From Syngnathus acus (Eukaryota > Chordata > Actinopteri > Syngnathiformes > Syngnathidae): DNA of 64,000 nt. The stretch covers positions 4,784,001 to 4,848,000 of the forward strand of contig NC_051106.1 of NCBI RefSeq assembly GCF_901709675.1. The letters are read 5' to 3'. The notes beneath the pieces are model-generated. The model saw nothing but the letters and a program-made list of their open reading frames with translations. It ran no database searches and had not been told where the DNA came from. Below, piece after piece: positions 25,333-37,053 of the stretch (its first letter is position 1; the number at the start of each line of letters is the position of its first letter). Made by a program: the position numbers and the translations under genes.

Positions 25333-28300
25333 ATGATTAAATGTCTGTCGGAAGACGTTCGGGTGAAACTTCGCTCCGGTGTCGCCGTCCCTTCTCTTCA
25401 ACAATGCGTCGAGGAGCTCGTCCTCAACAGTCTCGACGCCGGGGCGACGTGTGTGGGTGTCCGGATGGACCTGGAGGCGTTCAAGGTCCAGGTTATCGAC
25501 AACGGCGCCGGGATGAGCGCAGAGGACATGGCATGTGTAGGCAACAGATATTACACAAGCAAATGTCACTCACTTGGTGACCTGGATGATCTCAGGTATT
25601 ATGGCTTCAGGGGTGAGGCCATCGCAAGTGTAGTTGCCATGGCTACGCTTGTAGAAATCTCATCCCGGACTAAAAACACAGGCAGGACACTTGTTAAGAT
25701 GTTCAAGAATGGCAAAGCGATGGATGTGTTCGAAAAGGACATTACTCGACCAACTGCTGGAACCACAGTTATCATTTGCAACTTGTTCCACAACACGCCC
25801 GTGCGCAGGAAAAGGATGGACCTCGTCCTGGAGGGTGAGAAGGTCAAACACCGGGTGGAGGCCATGTCTCTGATGCACCCCACTGTGTCCTTCACCTTGC
25901 GCAATGACTGCACGGGCACCATGATAGTGCAGCTGCCCAAAGCCAGAGACACCTACCACAGGTTTATCCAGATCCACAGCCTGGCTCGAGCTCAGAAACT
26001 GGGAGAGATCCAGCACACGCGTGCCCAGTTTGAAGTGATGGGTTACCTTGGCAGAGAGGGCCACTATAATGCTAGCTTGCAGTTCTTGTATATAAATGGC
26101 AGATTGCTTCTAAAGACACGCATACACACGCTGCTGAACTCGCTTCTACGTAGATTTAGCAGTCCAACTCAGAGGAAAGACAGCCCAGAAAAAAAGGCCG
26201 TCGTCAGGAGCCCCAAGCAGAAACGCTGCCAAGACCTCCACGGAATATATGTAATAAATATTAAATGTTCCTATTCGGAGTATGATATTTGTCTCGAGCC
26301 CGCCAAAACCCTAATTGAGTTCAAAGACTGGGATGGTGTTTTACTATGCATCGAAGAGGCCGTAAAAGCTTTCCTCTGCAGGGAGAACTTGGTTCTCTTC
26401 CAAGATGACTTGCACAATGCATCGCCAAGGTTGTTTAAAGTGGATAGCGTGGCGCAAGACGACACCCGTGTTGACCACTATGTTAATCCCGCCTCCATTT
26501 GTCCATCGGCGCCGACACTGGCGTCGCAATCCGTCCATCGCAAGCACGAGACTCACATTGCATCCAATGTGCTCGAAACAGAAAATGAAGGACATGCTGA
26601 TCAGACTAGACACGACCCTGTTGATGTTGCCAAGGAAGCGGAGCCCACGTTTAGTAAATCTCTGGACATTGAAAAGGAGATAAGGTTATCTCAAACAACT
26701 CAAAGTGTTCATTTGTCACACAGTCAAACAACTCTTGTTCCACAGGATGAAAGGGGAGAAGAAAAGCCAAACAGAAAGATTCGTGCGTTATCTCCATTCA
26801 TTCACAAATGTCTGCAGGAGGCTCCCCAAAACAGTAGGACGCAATTTCATCATCAGCCTTCAAGACACAAAATCGCCCTTGACACACTCCATGATGCATC
26901 TTCACTAAGAAGCTTTTCTGATGCCGTCCCCTCAAAAGTTCCCAAAGTGGTGGCTCAGGAGTCTGGATCGCTTGATGAGTTCAGAAGAATTTATGGAAAA
27001 TCTGTGAAAAAAAATCCTACCTTGCTGGAGAGTCAGGTTAATGCTCAAATAAGTCAGCCAAACGTAGTAGAAGATGCCCAGAATGGTTTTCTTTCCCGGA
27101 ACCAACAATTTAAGATCGATGTCAAAGAAACCAAAGTATGCAGACAAGATGGCCCCCAAAGCTCAGCTCCTCAGTCTCAGTTAGTGTACACCAAGCAAAA
27201 AGGCACTTCGGAAAAACTATCTTTAGCCGGTAAACTTAACCACCTGAAAAAAAAAGACACAGCAGCACCTAGTTGTGCTTCTCCACATAATTCCGGCCTC
27301 ACCAGTACCCAAGATTGCATTAACAATGGCCTTGAGGCGGACACCACCGCCGAGCCCAGTGATGAAACCACGACGGCAACATCCACCGACTGGCTCGGTC
27401 ACTTTGATACCCAAATGGGAAAAATGGTGTACATCAACAAAGTGACAGGGCTTAGCAAATACGAGGAACCGCCAATGGAAGAAACGCTAGCCCGCTGCAC
27501 ATCTGATATCACCAACATGGCTGTTAGCGTCGTCTCTGAAACGGGTGAGTCACTAATGGAGCTCCAGTACAAATGCGATCATCCTTGTTTGACAGAAATT
27601 CAGACAGATAGATATGAAGGACATAAAAAGTCTAGACATCCTTGTTTCAATAATAGTTTTTTTTATGTAAAAAAAAGAAAAAATCCACCATTAATGTGAC
27701 CTATGACCTATACAAGTCAGTTTTTGACAGGTTAAGTAAAATTCAAACAACTCAAATCACCTTTATTTCTATTTGTTGTATTTACTGTATGGTACTGTAG
27801 GGACGGAATACAGGTGTTACCCGTTCCAAGCAGAGCTAGTTCTTCCCTTCTTGCCTAAACCCAGAGGTGAAAGAGTGCTCATCGCGGGGACAGATGACGC
27901 AGGTACTGAACCACTGAGTCAAAGAAAGAGTGCTCATAAATTGTGCTGCATAAGTGTGCCTTTGTTGTTTGTCTGTTTTTTTGTCAGGTGACAATGTCAA
28001 GACCTCCAACTCGCTCTCATCTTTGTACTCAAAGTGGAGCAACCCCGTGTTTGTGCGTCCTCCAGAGGTAAGCCGGTGTCTATTTCTGATTGCATTGGAT
28101 CTTTTTATTTTTAATACTGGTGGTGTCTTGTGATAAAAGGTCGGAGTGGATATCTCAAGCGGACAAGCTAGTGGGCTTGCCGTTAAGATCCACAACATCC
28201 TGTTTCCGTACCGCTTCTCCAAAGACATGATACACTCTATGAAGGTAGGTCCTAAATTTGAGGATGTATTCTCAAGTAAATACTTTATCCACAATTTATT

Positions 28301-30434
28301 ATAATAATAATACATTTTATTTATAAGGCGTCTTTCAAGGCACTCAAGGTCGCCGTACAGACATAAAATAGCATAAGAAATGACCGAATTTTTTTTTAAA
28401 AATTAAGAGTTCTCTGGTGTCTTGAAGGTCTTTGTTGTTCTTCGATCAAAATACATAAATTAAAATGACAAGTTAATTTTAAAAAAGAGGGTTTTAGTAC
28501 CATCTCCTAAATAATCCAGCAAGCAATTTACATTTGCAGGTGCTCAATCAAGTTGATAACAAGTTTCTTGCGTGCCTTATCAATACAAGTGATGATACGC
28601 AAAGCAAAGGTACGGAAGATCATTTTAGCTTTTTTAATGCTTCTTTGTTGTTATTGTTCCTCCTCTCATATTTATTTGGTTTAAACTCTCAGGGAATCTT
28701 TTAGTACTGTTGGACCAGCACGCTGCACATGAGAGAGTGCGTCTTGAAAACCTAATCGCAGGTACGGAACAAGACAACATGCTACGCTCAATATACAACA
28801 GGTAAGTGATACTCCAGCGCTGCCATTTCAGATTCCTTTGAAGGCGACCCAAACGCACCCGGCGAGAGACGGTTGTGTTCATCCACAATTTTACCGCCTC
28901 TGAACATCCGTGTGACAGAAGAGGAACAAAGGCTGCTCAGGTGAATATTTCTACAGGTGCCACACAATAAAGGGACACTTTATTAGGTACACATGCCAAC
29001 CTCATAGGGCTGGGCAGTATGGCCTTAAACTAAAAAGAAAATCCTTCTGTTAGGGATTTAGAAAACATATTACAAATGAAGTGCTTCTCCTGAACTTACA
29101 TTTTTTGGTGTGAATTCAGCCAACTTCAAAATGTGTTTCATTTTCACTCTGACTGGGCATGTGGGTCAACGCTACATGTTAACAGGCAACGTTTGTTTTC
29201 TCAACCAGGTCTTGTCAGGTTCATTTGCGGAGCTTGGGCCTGGAAGTGACATTCACACTTGGGCATGATGACCACGTTCTCGTAGGCAAGGTGCCCATTT
29301 GTTTCGTGGAAAAAGAAAATAATGAGCTTCGGCGGAAGAGACCGTCGGTTATCAAGCGTGTTGTTGAGGTATGGCATTTGTGTTTGGCATTTCTGTTTTT
29401 TAACACCGGAGTGTTAAAAAATAAATAAATAAAAAATCATTCAGATGAATGACTCACCAGGGTTTGTGTATGTGTGTGTTTTTAGGATTACCTTCAAGAG
29501 CAGATGGAGGTAAAATTGAAGCGTCCACACTTTGTTTAAATATTAAAAGGACTGTTGAACCTCCCAAGGTTGAACTGATTACTCCAAATGAAGCTCTTTT
29601 TTTTTTTTTTTTTTTTTTAGAAGCCTGAAAGTTCTGTGCTGTCACTCAATAGTTTCTCAAACTATTCATAATGCGTTTCACCTTGAGGAGAAAATAATGT
29701 TTTTTTCTATAGGCATGTTGCTCTTTTTTGTGATGAGCAGATGTGCGTTTTGTGCCAAACTTGCCATTTAAAATTGTGACATAACTATTCAGTTCAACCT
29801 TGATTTTATCAGACCGGAATAAAATCTCACCAACACGTGAGGGAATTATGAACAGTTTGAAATCGTAGTCAGTGTTAGTACCAAATCTTTTTAAAAAAAA
29901 TGGCATTCAAACAGGGGTGTGTTGACTTTTATCACCTTTAAGAGGTTGAACTGTATTGTTTGTGTTAGTTACTCCGCTCCACAGGTACTGTGAAAGGAAC
30001 CCTACCACTTACGGTGCTGAAAGTCCTCGCCTCGCTCGCGTGTCACGGTAAGGTTAAATGATCGTCTTCATCATCATTTGGCTCCAAGCATCAGACTGGA
30101 AAAGCCCTGCCCATTCCAACAGGCGCCATCAAATTCAACGACAGCCTGAATCGAGACGAGTGCCAAAGCTTGGTTGCGTCCTTGTCGTCCTGCCAGCTGC
30201 CCTTCCAATGCGCCCACGGCCGCCCATCCATCGCGCCGCTCGTCGATGTCCTCCATTTGGAGCCCAACCAGAAGGTACTGGATTGCAGAAGTGCTCTTAA
30301 AAAGTGTGCCCGCCAGACACATTTGACGATGACTAGGCATTCTTGCCCCCCTCTCCTCACAGGAACCTCAGAAACCCAACCTTGGAAAGTTAAGAAGAAT
30401 GTACAAAGCATGGGTACTATATGGGAATAGGTAA
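25333..30434 (+). CDS. mlh3: DNA mismatch repair protein MLH3
   Basis: Twelve coding exons, 1,077 aa: 25333-27544, 27801-27902, 27988-28067, 28140-28244, 28540-28609, 28693-28761, 28832-28940, 29209-29368, 29486-29509, 29969-30047, 30123-30274, 30363-30434. The N-terminal GHKL ATPase has NSLDAGA (32-38), DNGAGM (56-61) and GFRGEA (91-96). A long polar linker fills the rest of exon 1. The C-terminal endonuclease keeps DQHA(X)2E(X)4E (D864-E875) and [13 protein letters not shown] (1027-1039). MLH3 pairs with MLH1 to nick DNA in meiotic crossover formation and mismatch repair. The giant exon 1 is typical of the gene. Human MLH3 is longer (about 1,450 aa), mainly in the linker, and this protein also stops soon after the catalytic core (KAWVLYGNR). 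The exon 10 acceptor is set by frame at 29,968. Confidence 0.94.
28312..28370. repeat. Possible degenerate retroelement tail in MLH3 intron 4
   Basis: The stretch ATTTTATTTATAAGGCG followed by TTTCAAGGCACTCAAGG resembles the 3' tails of fish non-LTR elements/SINEs. It is recognised by eye only. The superfamily was not assigned. Confidence 0.35.
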
Positions 30435-30861
30435 TTTTGTGGCAACTTCATGAAATCATTTTTTTCCTAATGTATTTGTATATATATATATGTGTGTGTA
30501 TATATATGTATATATATATATTGTATTCTGCGTGTGTTGAGCAAGGTTGTGCATTTTATGAATCCCTGACAAAAGATGGTATGATAAACAATGACTTCTC
30601 AAAATTACAGAGTGTCTTAAGAGCATGTGAATGTACACGTGCGCTCGTACACTTGCATGCACTTAAGGTCACCAAGTGAGATGTGTCACCTCTTAAAATA
30701 ATCTGGATATGACACTGCACTGTAATAACCACATTTTAAACTGAATACCCTTCTCATAACTTTAATTATCTCAGAATGTCGGAAAATATAATGGTGTACC
30801 AAATATTGTATATGTTGGTGGGCCAATTTAATTTGAAATAGTCCATTTATGGTCATGATAC

Positions 30862-30867
30862 AATAAA
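30862..30867 (+). terminator. Poly(A) signal AATAAA for MLH3
   Basis: Canonical hexamer about 430 nt past the MLH3 stop codon, with nothing else intervening. Confidence 0.5.
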
Positions 30868-31293
30868 GACATAGTGGTAAACTGGCCAATTATTTACTTG
30901 TAAACACGCAGATCTTGTTTATTTTATGACCTTGTTTATTTTACGACACACTTTGCCTCCAAAAACCATTAAATATGTCGACCGAGAATGAAAACAGCAG
31001 TCTGTCCTTGTGGAGGAGGAGGATGCTCGCCTCCTCCGCCTGTCTTCCATTCACGTGACTCCTTCGTGCACGTTTCTCTTCTCACTTCAAAACAAATACA
31101 ATGTCTCCGTTATTTTTCATTTAAAACTAAGCAACAAAGCGAATCCATTATCAAACAGTGTTCTTCGCCCCCATAATTGTCTTGGAAATGATGGCTGGGA
31201 AACGTGCGGATTGAATGACAAAACGCACCCAATGACATTCCTGAACAAATGTATGGTCACGTGTGTATTAATAATGCACGCCCCCCCCCCCAA

Positions 31294-31300
31294 TATAAAG
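31294..31300 (+). promoter_or_regulatory. TATA-like box for FOS
   Basis: TATAAAG follows a C10 tract and lies about 340 bp before the FOS ATG, giving a 5' UTR of about 310 nt. FOS genes are TATA-driven immediate-early genes. A weak CArG-like sequence (CCATAATTGT, about 31172-31181) sits upstream, but I saw no perfect serum response element. Confidence 0.4.
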
Positions 31301-31634
31301 CTGTCATTTACGTTTACAATCGGCATGAACGTATCTTATCAATCACCAATTGCAGACGTATGATGATGAAACTTGAGACAAAGCCCCATCGTCAAAAACA
31401 CGGGACCCTTTGTTGATTCTCAGTCGGAATCCCCCCGCAACTCTGACAATGGTACAGTCTTGGTTCATTCATAAAATTGTAGCAGGGCTCTAAAGGAGGG
31501 GCTTGCATCCAGCTCGTCCAGTTACCAGGTAGACTTTATTACCTGGACGACTGAACCTCGGCTGGCTCCCAAGAAGCATTTTTCTCTTTTTATTTTTGAA
31601 ATTATTGAGTCAACTATTTTGGTGTGTCTTCGTG

Positions 31635-33697
31635 ATGCTTCGTAAAGAGAATACGCCAGACATGGAAGTAGAGTCTCCCACCTGCCGGGCGGACTCTCCC
31701 GCCGGGATAAGGTGCCAGGAGACGGCCGAGGGGGCGAACTCTCCTGCCTCCTCCACATCCTCCTCTTCCTCGGGGGACAACGCAAAGGTATTAATGGCTC
31801 TTTTGATTGAGCGTTTAACACGCAGCTCGTGTTAAGTCGCTGTTTTTGTTTGAGGCACAAATTCTAATTAAATCATTTTGACACATTTTTATATCTATTG
31901 TTTTTCTATGATCGAAGTGGCAAATTGTGGGTCGTGCTTTTCTTTCTTTTGTCTTTATTTTGGTGCGTGCTCCCAAGCTGTGGCCCAGATGCGAGCGCGT
32001 CGATGCAGAGGTTCATTGAGAAAAAAAATAAATCCATTCAGGAGACTCCACAGCATCCCTGCGTCAGCTCTGACGTCATCGGCAATGATAAAGTCAAATA
32101 TTGATCGGGGGAGAGGGCTATTTCTGTTTGGCTGCATGTCAAGGAACAGTTAGTCCTTCAGAATTACAGCCAGATCAATTGAAGCATGTATTCCAAATGA
32201 GGGTCGATTTCATTATAGATTATTTATTTATTTTTCCAGTCAGGTCGTCTCCTAAAAAAAAATTCTGACTGACAATGGAATCTTCCCCAGACTTTCTTTC
32301 AGCTCAAGGCATGAAATAAAAATCGAATTGGTAAATATTTCCGTTTATTTTTCCACCTCAGGACATCTGCCAAGACCCAGTATTTGTTCCGACCGTGACT
32401 GCAATCTCCTCCAGCCCTGATTTCCAGTGGATGGTCCAGCCTACAATCATCACATCCGTTTCCCCGTCTCCAGGTTGCGAGCCAGCCAATGAGCCGAAGA
32501 GCTCTCGCCAGGCAACACCCATAAGAGAGAGCAGGAATAAGGGAAAGAATGCAGCGAGGAAAGCAAAAGCAGAGCAGGTATCGGGTCAACTCACAGCATG
32601 CAATGCACATTTTCTCGTGCCCGGCGTTGTGCACGCTCTTCCTTATAGGCACTCCATTTATATTCAGGTCACAGCGAGTCTGCAACATTGGTCTATTTTT
32701 AGACACGTGGCTACCCAAACATGCTTCGTGCCATTCTCCAGAGGCTGCATTAATTGGCACTGAGATGTATCGCAGACTTTTGGGGATGAAAGTGGCTTGA
32801 TTCTTGGAGGTTCTCACTCAATTGTTTTCTCATTGTACCAGCTGTCTCCAGAGGAGGAGGAGAAGAAGAGGATCAGGAGGGAGAGGAATAAAATGGCTGC
32901 TGCCAAGTGCCGCAACCGCCGGAGGGAACTGACGGATACGCTGCAAGCTGTAAGTAAACAAGTACGAGTTTACTCAACTGTCATTCGCACTCACTCAAGT
33001 ATGAATGTGGTATCGCCAAAAGGAGACGGACAAGCTGGAGGAGGAAAAAGCATCCCTGGAGACAGAAATCGCCAACCTCCTCAAAGAGAAGGAGCGTTTG
33101 GAAATCATCCTGGCCACACATAAACCCGTGTGCCAAGTGTCCGAAGATATGGAGTCAGTGTTCCAGGATTCCGCCGGATCCCTTGAAATCCCACCAAGTC
33201 CGGAGGAGGAGCGGCTCCCGGACGACGGCGTGCAGGAAGCTCCTTCGCTTCAAGACATGGACATCCCCAACGATCCGTCCGTAGCCATCTCAGGGAACTC
33301 CAACATCCTGTTGTGTGCCAGCGCTGAAATCAGCATCTGCGATCTGGAGCCTTCTCTGGACATTAAGTCGGGGCTTCTGGATGCTATGCTACCCACTTTC
33401 GGGGATAAGCCACCCATGGAGACGGCCCGTTCGGTCCCGGACATCGACTTGAGCGGCTCTCTCGGGGTCTCAGACTGGGAGACCCTGTACAAGTCCGTCT
33501 CCAGCGACCTGGAGCCCCTCAGTACTCCTGTGGTGACCTCCACTCCGACCTGCAGCAGCTATCTGTCCGTCTTTACCTTCTCCTGTCCTGAGTTGGACTT
33601 GCTCACAGAAGGACTGGACAACCATAAAGGAGGAGGCGGAGGAGGAAAAGCCGAATCTGTCGATCATCTCAACTCTCCAACTTTGCTGGCCCTATAA
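31635..33697 (+). CDS. fos: c-Fos-type AP-1 bZIP transcription factor
   Basis: Four exons: 31635-31787, 32362-32577, 32842-32949, 33023-33697; 383 aa. Exon 2 holds the conserved [20 protein letters not shown] block. Exon 3 holds the basic region [19 protein letters not shown] and [13 protein letters not shown]. Exon 4 opens the leucine zipper ([20 protein letters not shown]). The C-terminal part keeps [14 protein letters not shown] and ends LNSPTLLAL, as in c-Fos. FOS dimerises with JUN on AP-1 sites in the nucleus. The N-terminus ([20 protein letters not shown]) lacks the usual c-Fos start (MMFxxxNAD), so this is probably one of the teleost c-fos duplicates, with a diverged first exon. JDP2 follows directly downstream, as in mammals. 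Confidence 0.92.
32071..32078. promoter_or_regulatory. Palindromic CRE/ATF site in FOS intron 1
   Basis: TGACGTCA, a perfect CRE within FOS intron 1. It could take part in CREB or AP-1/ATF feedback on the gene, but this rests on the motif alone. Confidence 0.4.
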
Positions 33698-34261
33698 AGG
33701 GAGGTGATGCGTGTCACTTGTTTCTCTCTCTTGCAGGTTCTGGACTTTGGATCCCAGAAGTGAGCAACTCACATGTGGAACTGTGTGTAAGCGGTAAGGC
33801 TTTGAGGATGACTACATTTAAGAAAGACACGTATCCAACAGTGTGATAATGTCGCGCGGCGTCCACTTTGACAGAAGCGAGCTCTCCATTCAAATGCATG
33901 CGGAGAAGTCTCCAGATCATTTTCAAAACTTATATACTGTACAGCATATCTATCAGTATATATGATCCGTTACTAGATCTAGGATGTAATGTGGAATTTA
34001 ACGTGTCTGTATGGTTTTGTGTTTTAGTGTCCTGATTACTCTTAATGCCGTACTCACACACACGAAACACTTTCATCCATGCTTACCTCAATGTCACCGA
34101 TTGTGGTTTTGACCTCATTGTTGAGAAAGTTTTCCATGAAAACATCCAGTGCTATATACTATATATCTATCGAGATGTAACTTATGATTTATTTTTCTAC
34201 CTGTCCGATTTTGTTAAAGGAGAGATTGAGCATTGAGTGCTTATCTATACTGTTGAATAAC

Positions 34262-34267
34262 AATAAA
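34262..34267 (+). terminator. Poly(A) signal AATAAA for FOS
   Basis: Canonical hexamer about 565 nt past the FOS stop codon, with another AATAAA-like copy near 34331. Confidence 0.5.
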
Positions 34268-34576
34268 AATAAATTGTTATATGTGCAATACCTGATTTTT
34301 GAAGTGGTGTTGACAAAATAATTTGTACAAATAAAGATATCTGAAAAATCTATTTTAGCAATAGGTACAGTAAACAAGTATTTCCCATTACTGAGTACTT
34401 TTGTGGCTCATCGGTGCTTGATTGGAGGAGGAGCGTGACTTCCCCTCCAACTACTTTTTTTTTTTTTTTTTTTTAAACATCCCTGTTGCTGGCATCGGCC
34501 TCCTCATTTCCGCATTCCCGAATCCTCCCAGATGGGGATCACGTTTAGAGTTGGGCTGATGCAACGGTCTCCACTT

Positions 34577-34646
34577 TATAAAATTTACACTCGACCCACG
34601 GCCAACCAGAAGAAAGCACATTTGTTCCAGAAGGACTCCAAGTCAG
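34577..34646 (+). promoter_or_regulatory. Probable JDP2 core promoter and 5' non-coding exon
   Basis: A TATAAAA box (34577-34583) is followed about 65 nt later by a good splice donor (GTCAG|GTTAGT, exon end 34646). Splicing to the acceptor at 35,880 would join a 5' UTR exon to the JDP2 start exon. Inferred from position and signals only. Confidence 0.4.
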
Positions 34647-35894
34647 GTTAGTAGATATGTTGTAAAGACGACTTAAAGTTTGCATTTGCTCTGAGTTTGC
34701 AATCGCGACTGCCATTATTTTACAGTACTGTATGGTAATTTCAAATATTGCCTAGTTGCGTAACAAACATGTTTTTTTTTTTTTACGATCAAACATATTA
34801 TCATGGCGATGTGTTATGGCCCCTTTGCACAGATTATTTTTTTAAGGCAGTGTCGACATTGCAACTTTTGATTGGTGCTGGGAGCCTATTACGAAAACAA
34901 AGTTGCGTAAACGCACAAAACTTGCAACGGGGGTGGTGATATGTCCACATAAAGAAAACTTCCGCTTTCACTTTGTGCAGTGAACTCCGTGCAGCCAGAA
35001 AAAGGCAAAGTTGCAGTAAATATTTGCATTAAAAAAACACGTTTTGCCTTTAAATGTTAAACAGTCTTATGGAAAACGGTAAGTATGTCAGAAACCCAAA
35101 ATTTGCTTGGTGATAAATTTTGTTATGGCCAACGTTTACGTTTTTACTGTTTGTAAATTCGTTAGCAACATTTTGCAAAAACTATTTTTAGTGACATTTT
35201 GGAACGGTGTCCCATTGGCAAATGATAATTCATCCATTCATCAATTTTCTAATGCGCTTGTCTTTATTAGGTTGATTTGGACATGCATTGAAATTTATTT
35301 TAAAAAGGTGAAGGGCTACAGTAACATAAATACAAAAAAATAGATCAGCTATTTCTTCCTGTTTTGTCATACTGAGGTTACCTATTTCCGAACTGCTGAC
35401 CTCGGATGCTCTTTCTTGGGGGCGTCATGTGATTTTGGAATTTCCTTTGCTTTTGCCAGCTTATTGTCCTCATGCTTACATTTCCTCTTGTCTATAGATA
35501 TATTGAAATATCTGTTTTCAATGCATAAAAAGTCTCTTGATAAATACTACAAAATTATCTACATTGCACTTTGTTCCACTCCCCTGACATGAAGTCCAGA
35601 AAGAACATCAATTCGACTTTCTTGGTAAAAAAATATTTTGGTCCTGCTTCGAATTAAGAATAATTTGTTGACTTACCTAGAGTAGGTCATTTCAAATGTT
35701 ATTCACATAACTTCTTGGAATTTGTAAATTGCATTTGTTCCAGGAAACAGAGAGAGAGTAGATAAATAAATATTGACATTCTAAGAAACTGACTTCCAAT
35801 TCACAAGACCTATTTGAAGTTTTTTTTTTTTTTGGAATGAGGCAACGTCTGAGTATGTCTGCCATTGTACATCTCCTTAGCCGAGTGTGCTACC

Positions 35895-37053
35895 ATGCCA
35901 GGACGGATTCCGGACCCCTCGGTGACGGCGGGTTCCCTGCCCAGTCTGGGCCCTCTGGCTGGCATCCCGGCTACCGACACGCTCAAGTTTGGTGAGCTTC
36001 ATGAGTTCAAGACGATGTTGTCGCCGCTCCACTTCATCGGCAGCTTTGGAAAGAGGCCCCTTGTCATCAAAACAGAGGTATTGTATGTCCAAGAGAGTAT
36101 AAATATTGTTTTTATTCAGTTTGTGTGTGTGTGTGCATGGCAACTGTATGAATACAAATAATTTTCTTGCCAACCACTTGTTAACTCGCTGCAAACCTAT
36201 TATTATACTAATAATATCTGTAGTTTCTGTGCTTTCAGGCGCTTTCAGCTTTTGATATGTAATGTGAGTCCAAAATGAACATTTGTACATACCTTTTATC
36301 TTTTTAGAGAGATGAAGATGATGATCGAAGGAAACGAAGGCGAGAGAAAAACAAGGTAGCTGCAGCACGATGTCGAAATAAGAAGAAAGAGAGGACGGAT
36401 TATCTACAAAAAGGGGGTACCTTTTTTCAGCCTTCCATTCTTATTTTCATCTTCTCCATATAAATATTTTCAGAAGATTTGTTACTTCTGTGGTTTGAGT
36501 TGCAAGCGTGGTCAGGGAATAAATTCAGCTCAAGGCTCCACTGTATTTAGCAAACATTATTTCCTAGCCTGCTAGCTAACATCAGTGCTCCAGCATATTA
36601 TTTATTTCGCCATCAAAACATTATGCGTGTCAGTCATGTTAACCATGTCTTAATTTCCACATTTTTTTTTAACTCAGTTTACCTGTTGATATGTGTATAT
36701 ACTCACTGGTAAACCATTTAGCCCGTGGTATGATGGTGGAAAAAATCGGCTCGCCATTTCCCTGTTTTTCCAGTCGCTCTGTCTTGGTATTGCCACCTCA
36801 TAAGTGCAGTATGTATGATGTCATCCCTGACCCTTTAACTTCCTCTGCCTTTGTCCTCCTGCAGGAATCGGAAAGATTAGCAATGTTGAACTCTGATCTG
36901 AAAGCTCAGATTGAGGAGCTAAAACTTGAACGCCAGCAACTGATCCACATGCTTAACCGCCATCGTCCCACCTGCATCGTGCGGACGGACAGTGTCCAGA
37001 CGCCCGATAGCGAAGCGAACCCGCTGCTGCTGCAGCAGTTGGAGGCCGTGTGA
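35895..37053 (+). CDS. jdp2: JDP2 (Jun dimerization protein 2), bZIP repressor
   Basis: Three coding exons: 35895-36077 (after an acceptor at 35,880), 36308 to about 36412-36416, 36865-37053; about 160 aa. The start is MPGRIPDPSVTAGSLPSLGP. The basic region RRKRRREKNKVAAARCRNKK and zipper (ESERLAMLNSDLKAQIEELK) lead to the diagnostic end, LNRHRPTCIVRTDSVQTPDS and a short tail. JDP2 binds JUN and represses AP-1/ATF targets. Anomaly: the only GT donor after LQK leaves exon 2 in phase 1, while exon 3 must be read in phase 0. The junction sits on a run of five G residues (36413-36417), where one G fewer would restore the frame. Confidence 0.88.

Larger units (their letters stand above)
30435..31634. 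other. MLH3 3' UTR and FOS promoter region
   Basis: Contains a TA/TG microsatellite (about 30478-30521), a good AATAAA for MLH3 (30862-30867) and two CACGTG E-boxes (31052-31057, 31258-31263). A C-run followed by a TATA-like box lies at 31294. TMED10, adjacent to FOS in mammals, is not visible. Confidence 0.55.

Noticed and set aside
25599-26064. Minus-strand frames of 117 and 134 codons inside MLH3 exon 1
   Set aside because: Antisense to the conserved ATPase domain, whose coding sense is certain.
28762-28801. Longer MLH3 exon 6 using the donor at 28802
   Set aside because: It would put exon 7 in a frame with an immediate stop. The donor at 28762 gives the conserved RLENLIADSF join.
29985-30047. 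MLH3 exon 10 starting at the nearer acceptor (29984)
   Set aside because: It shifts the frame into a stop. The acceptor at 29968 gives [16 protein letters not shown], matching the family.
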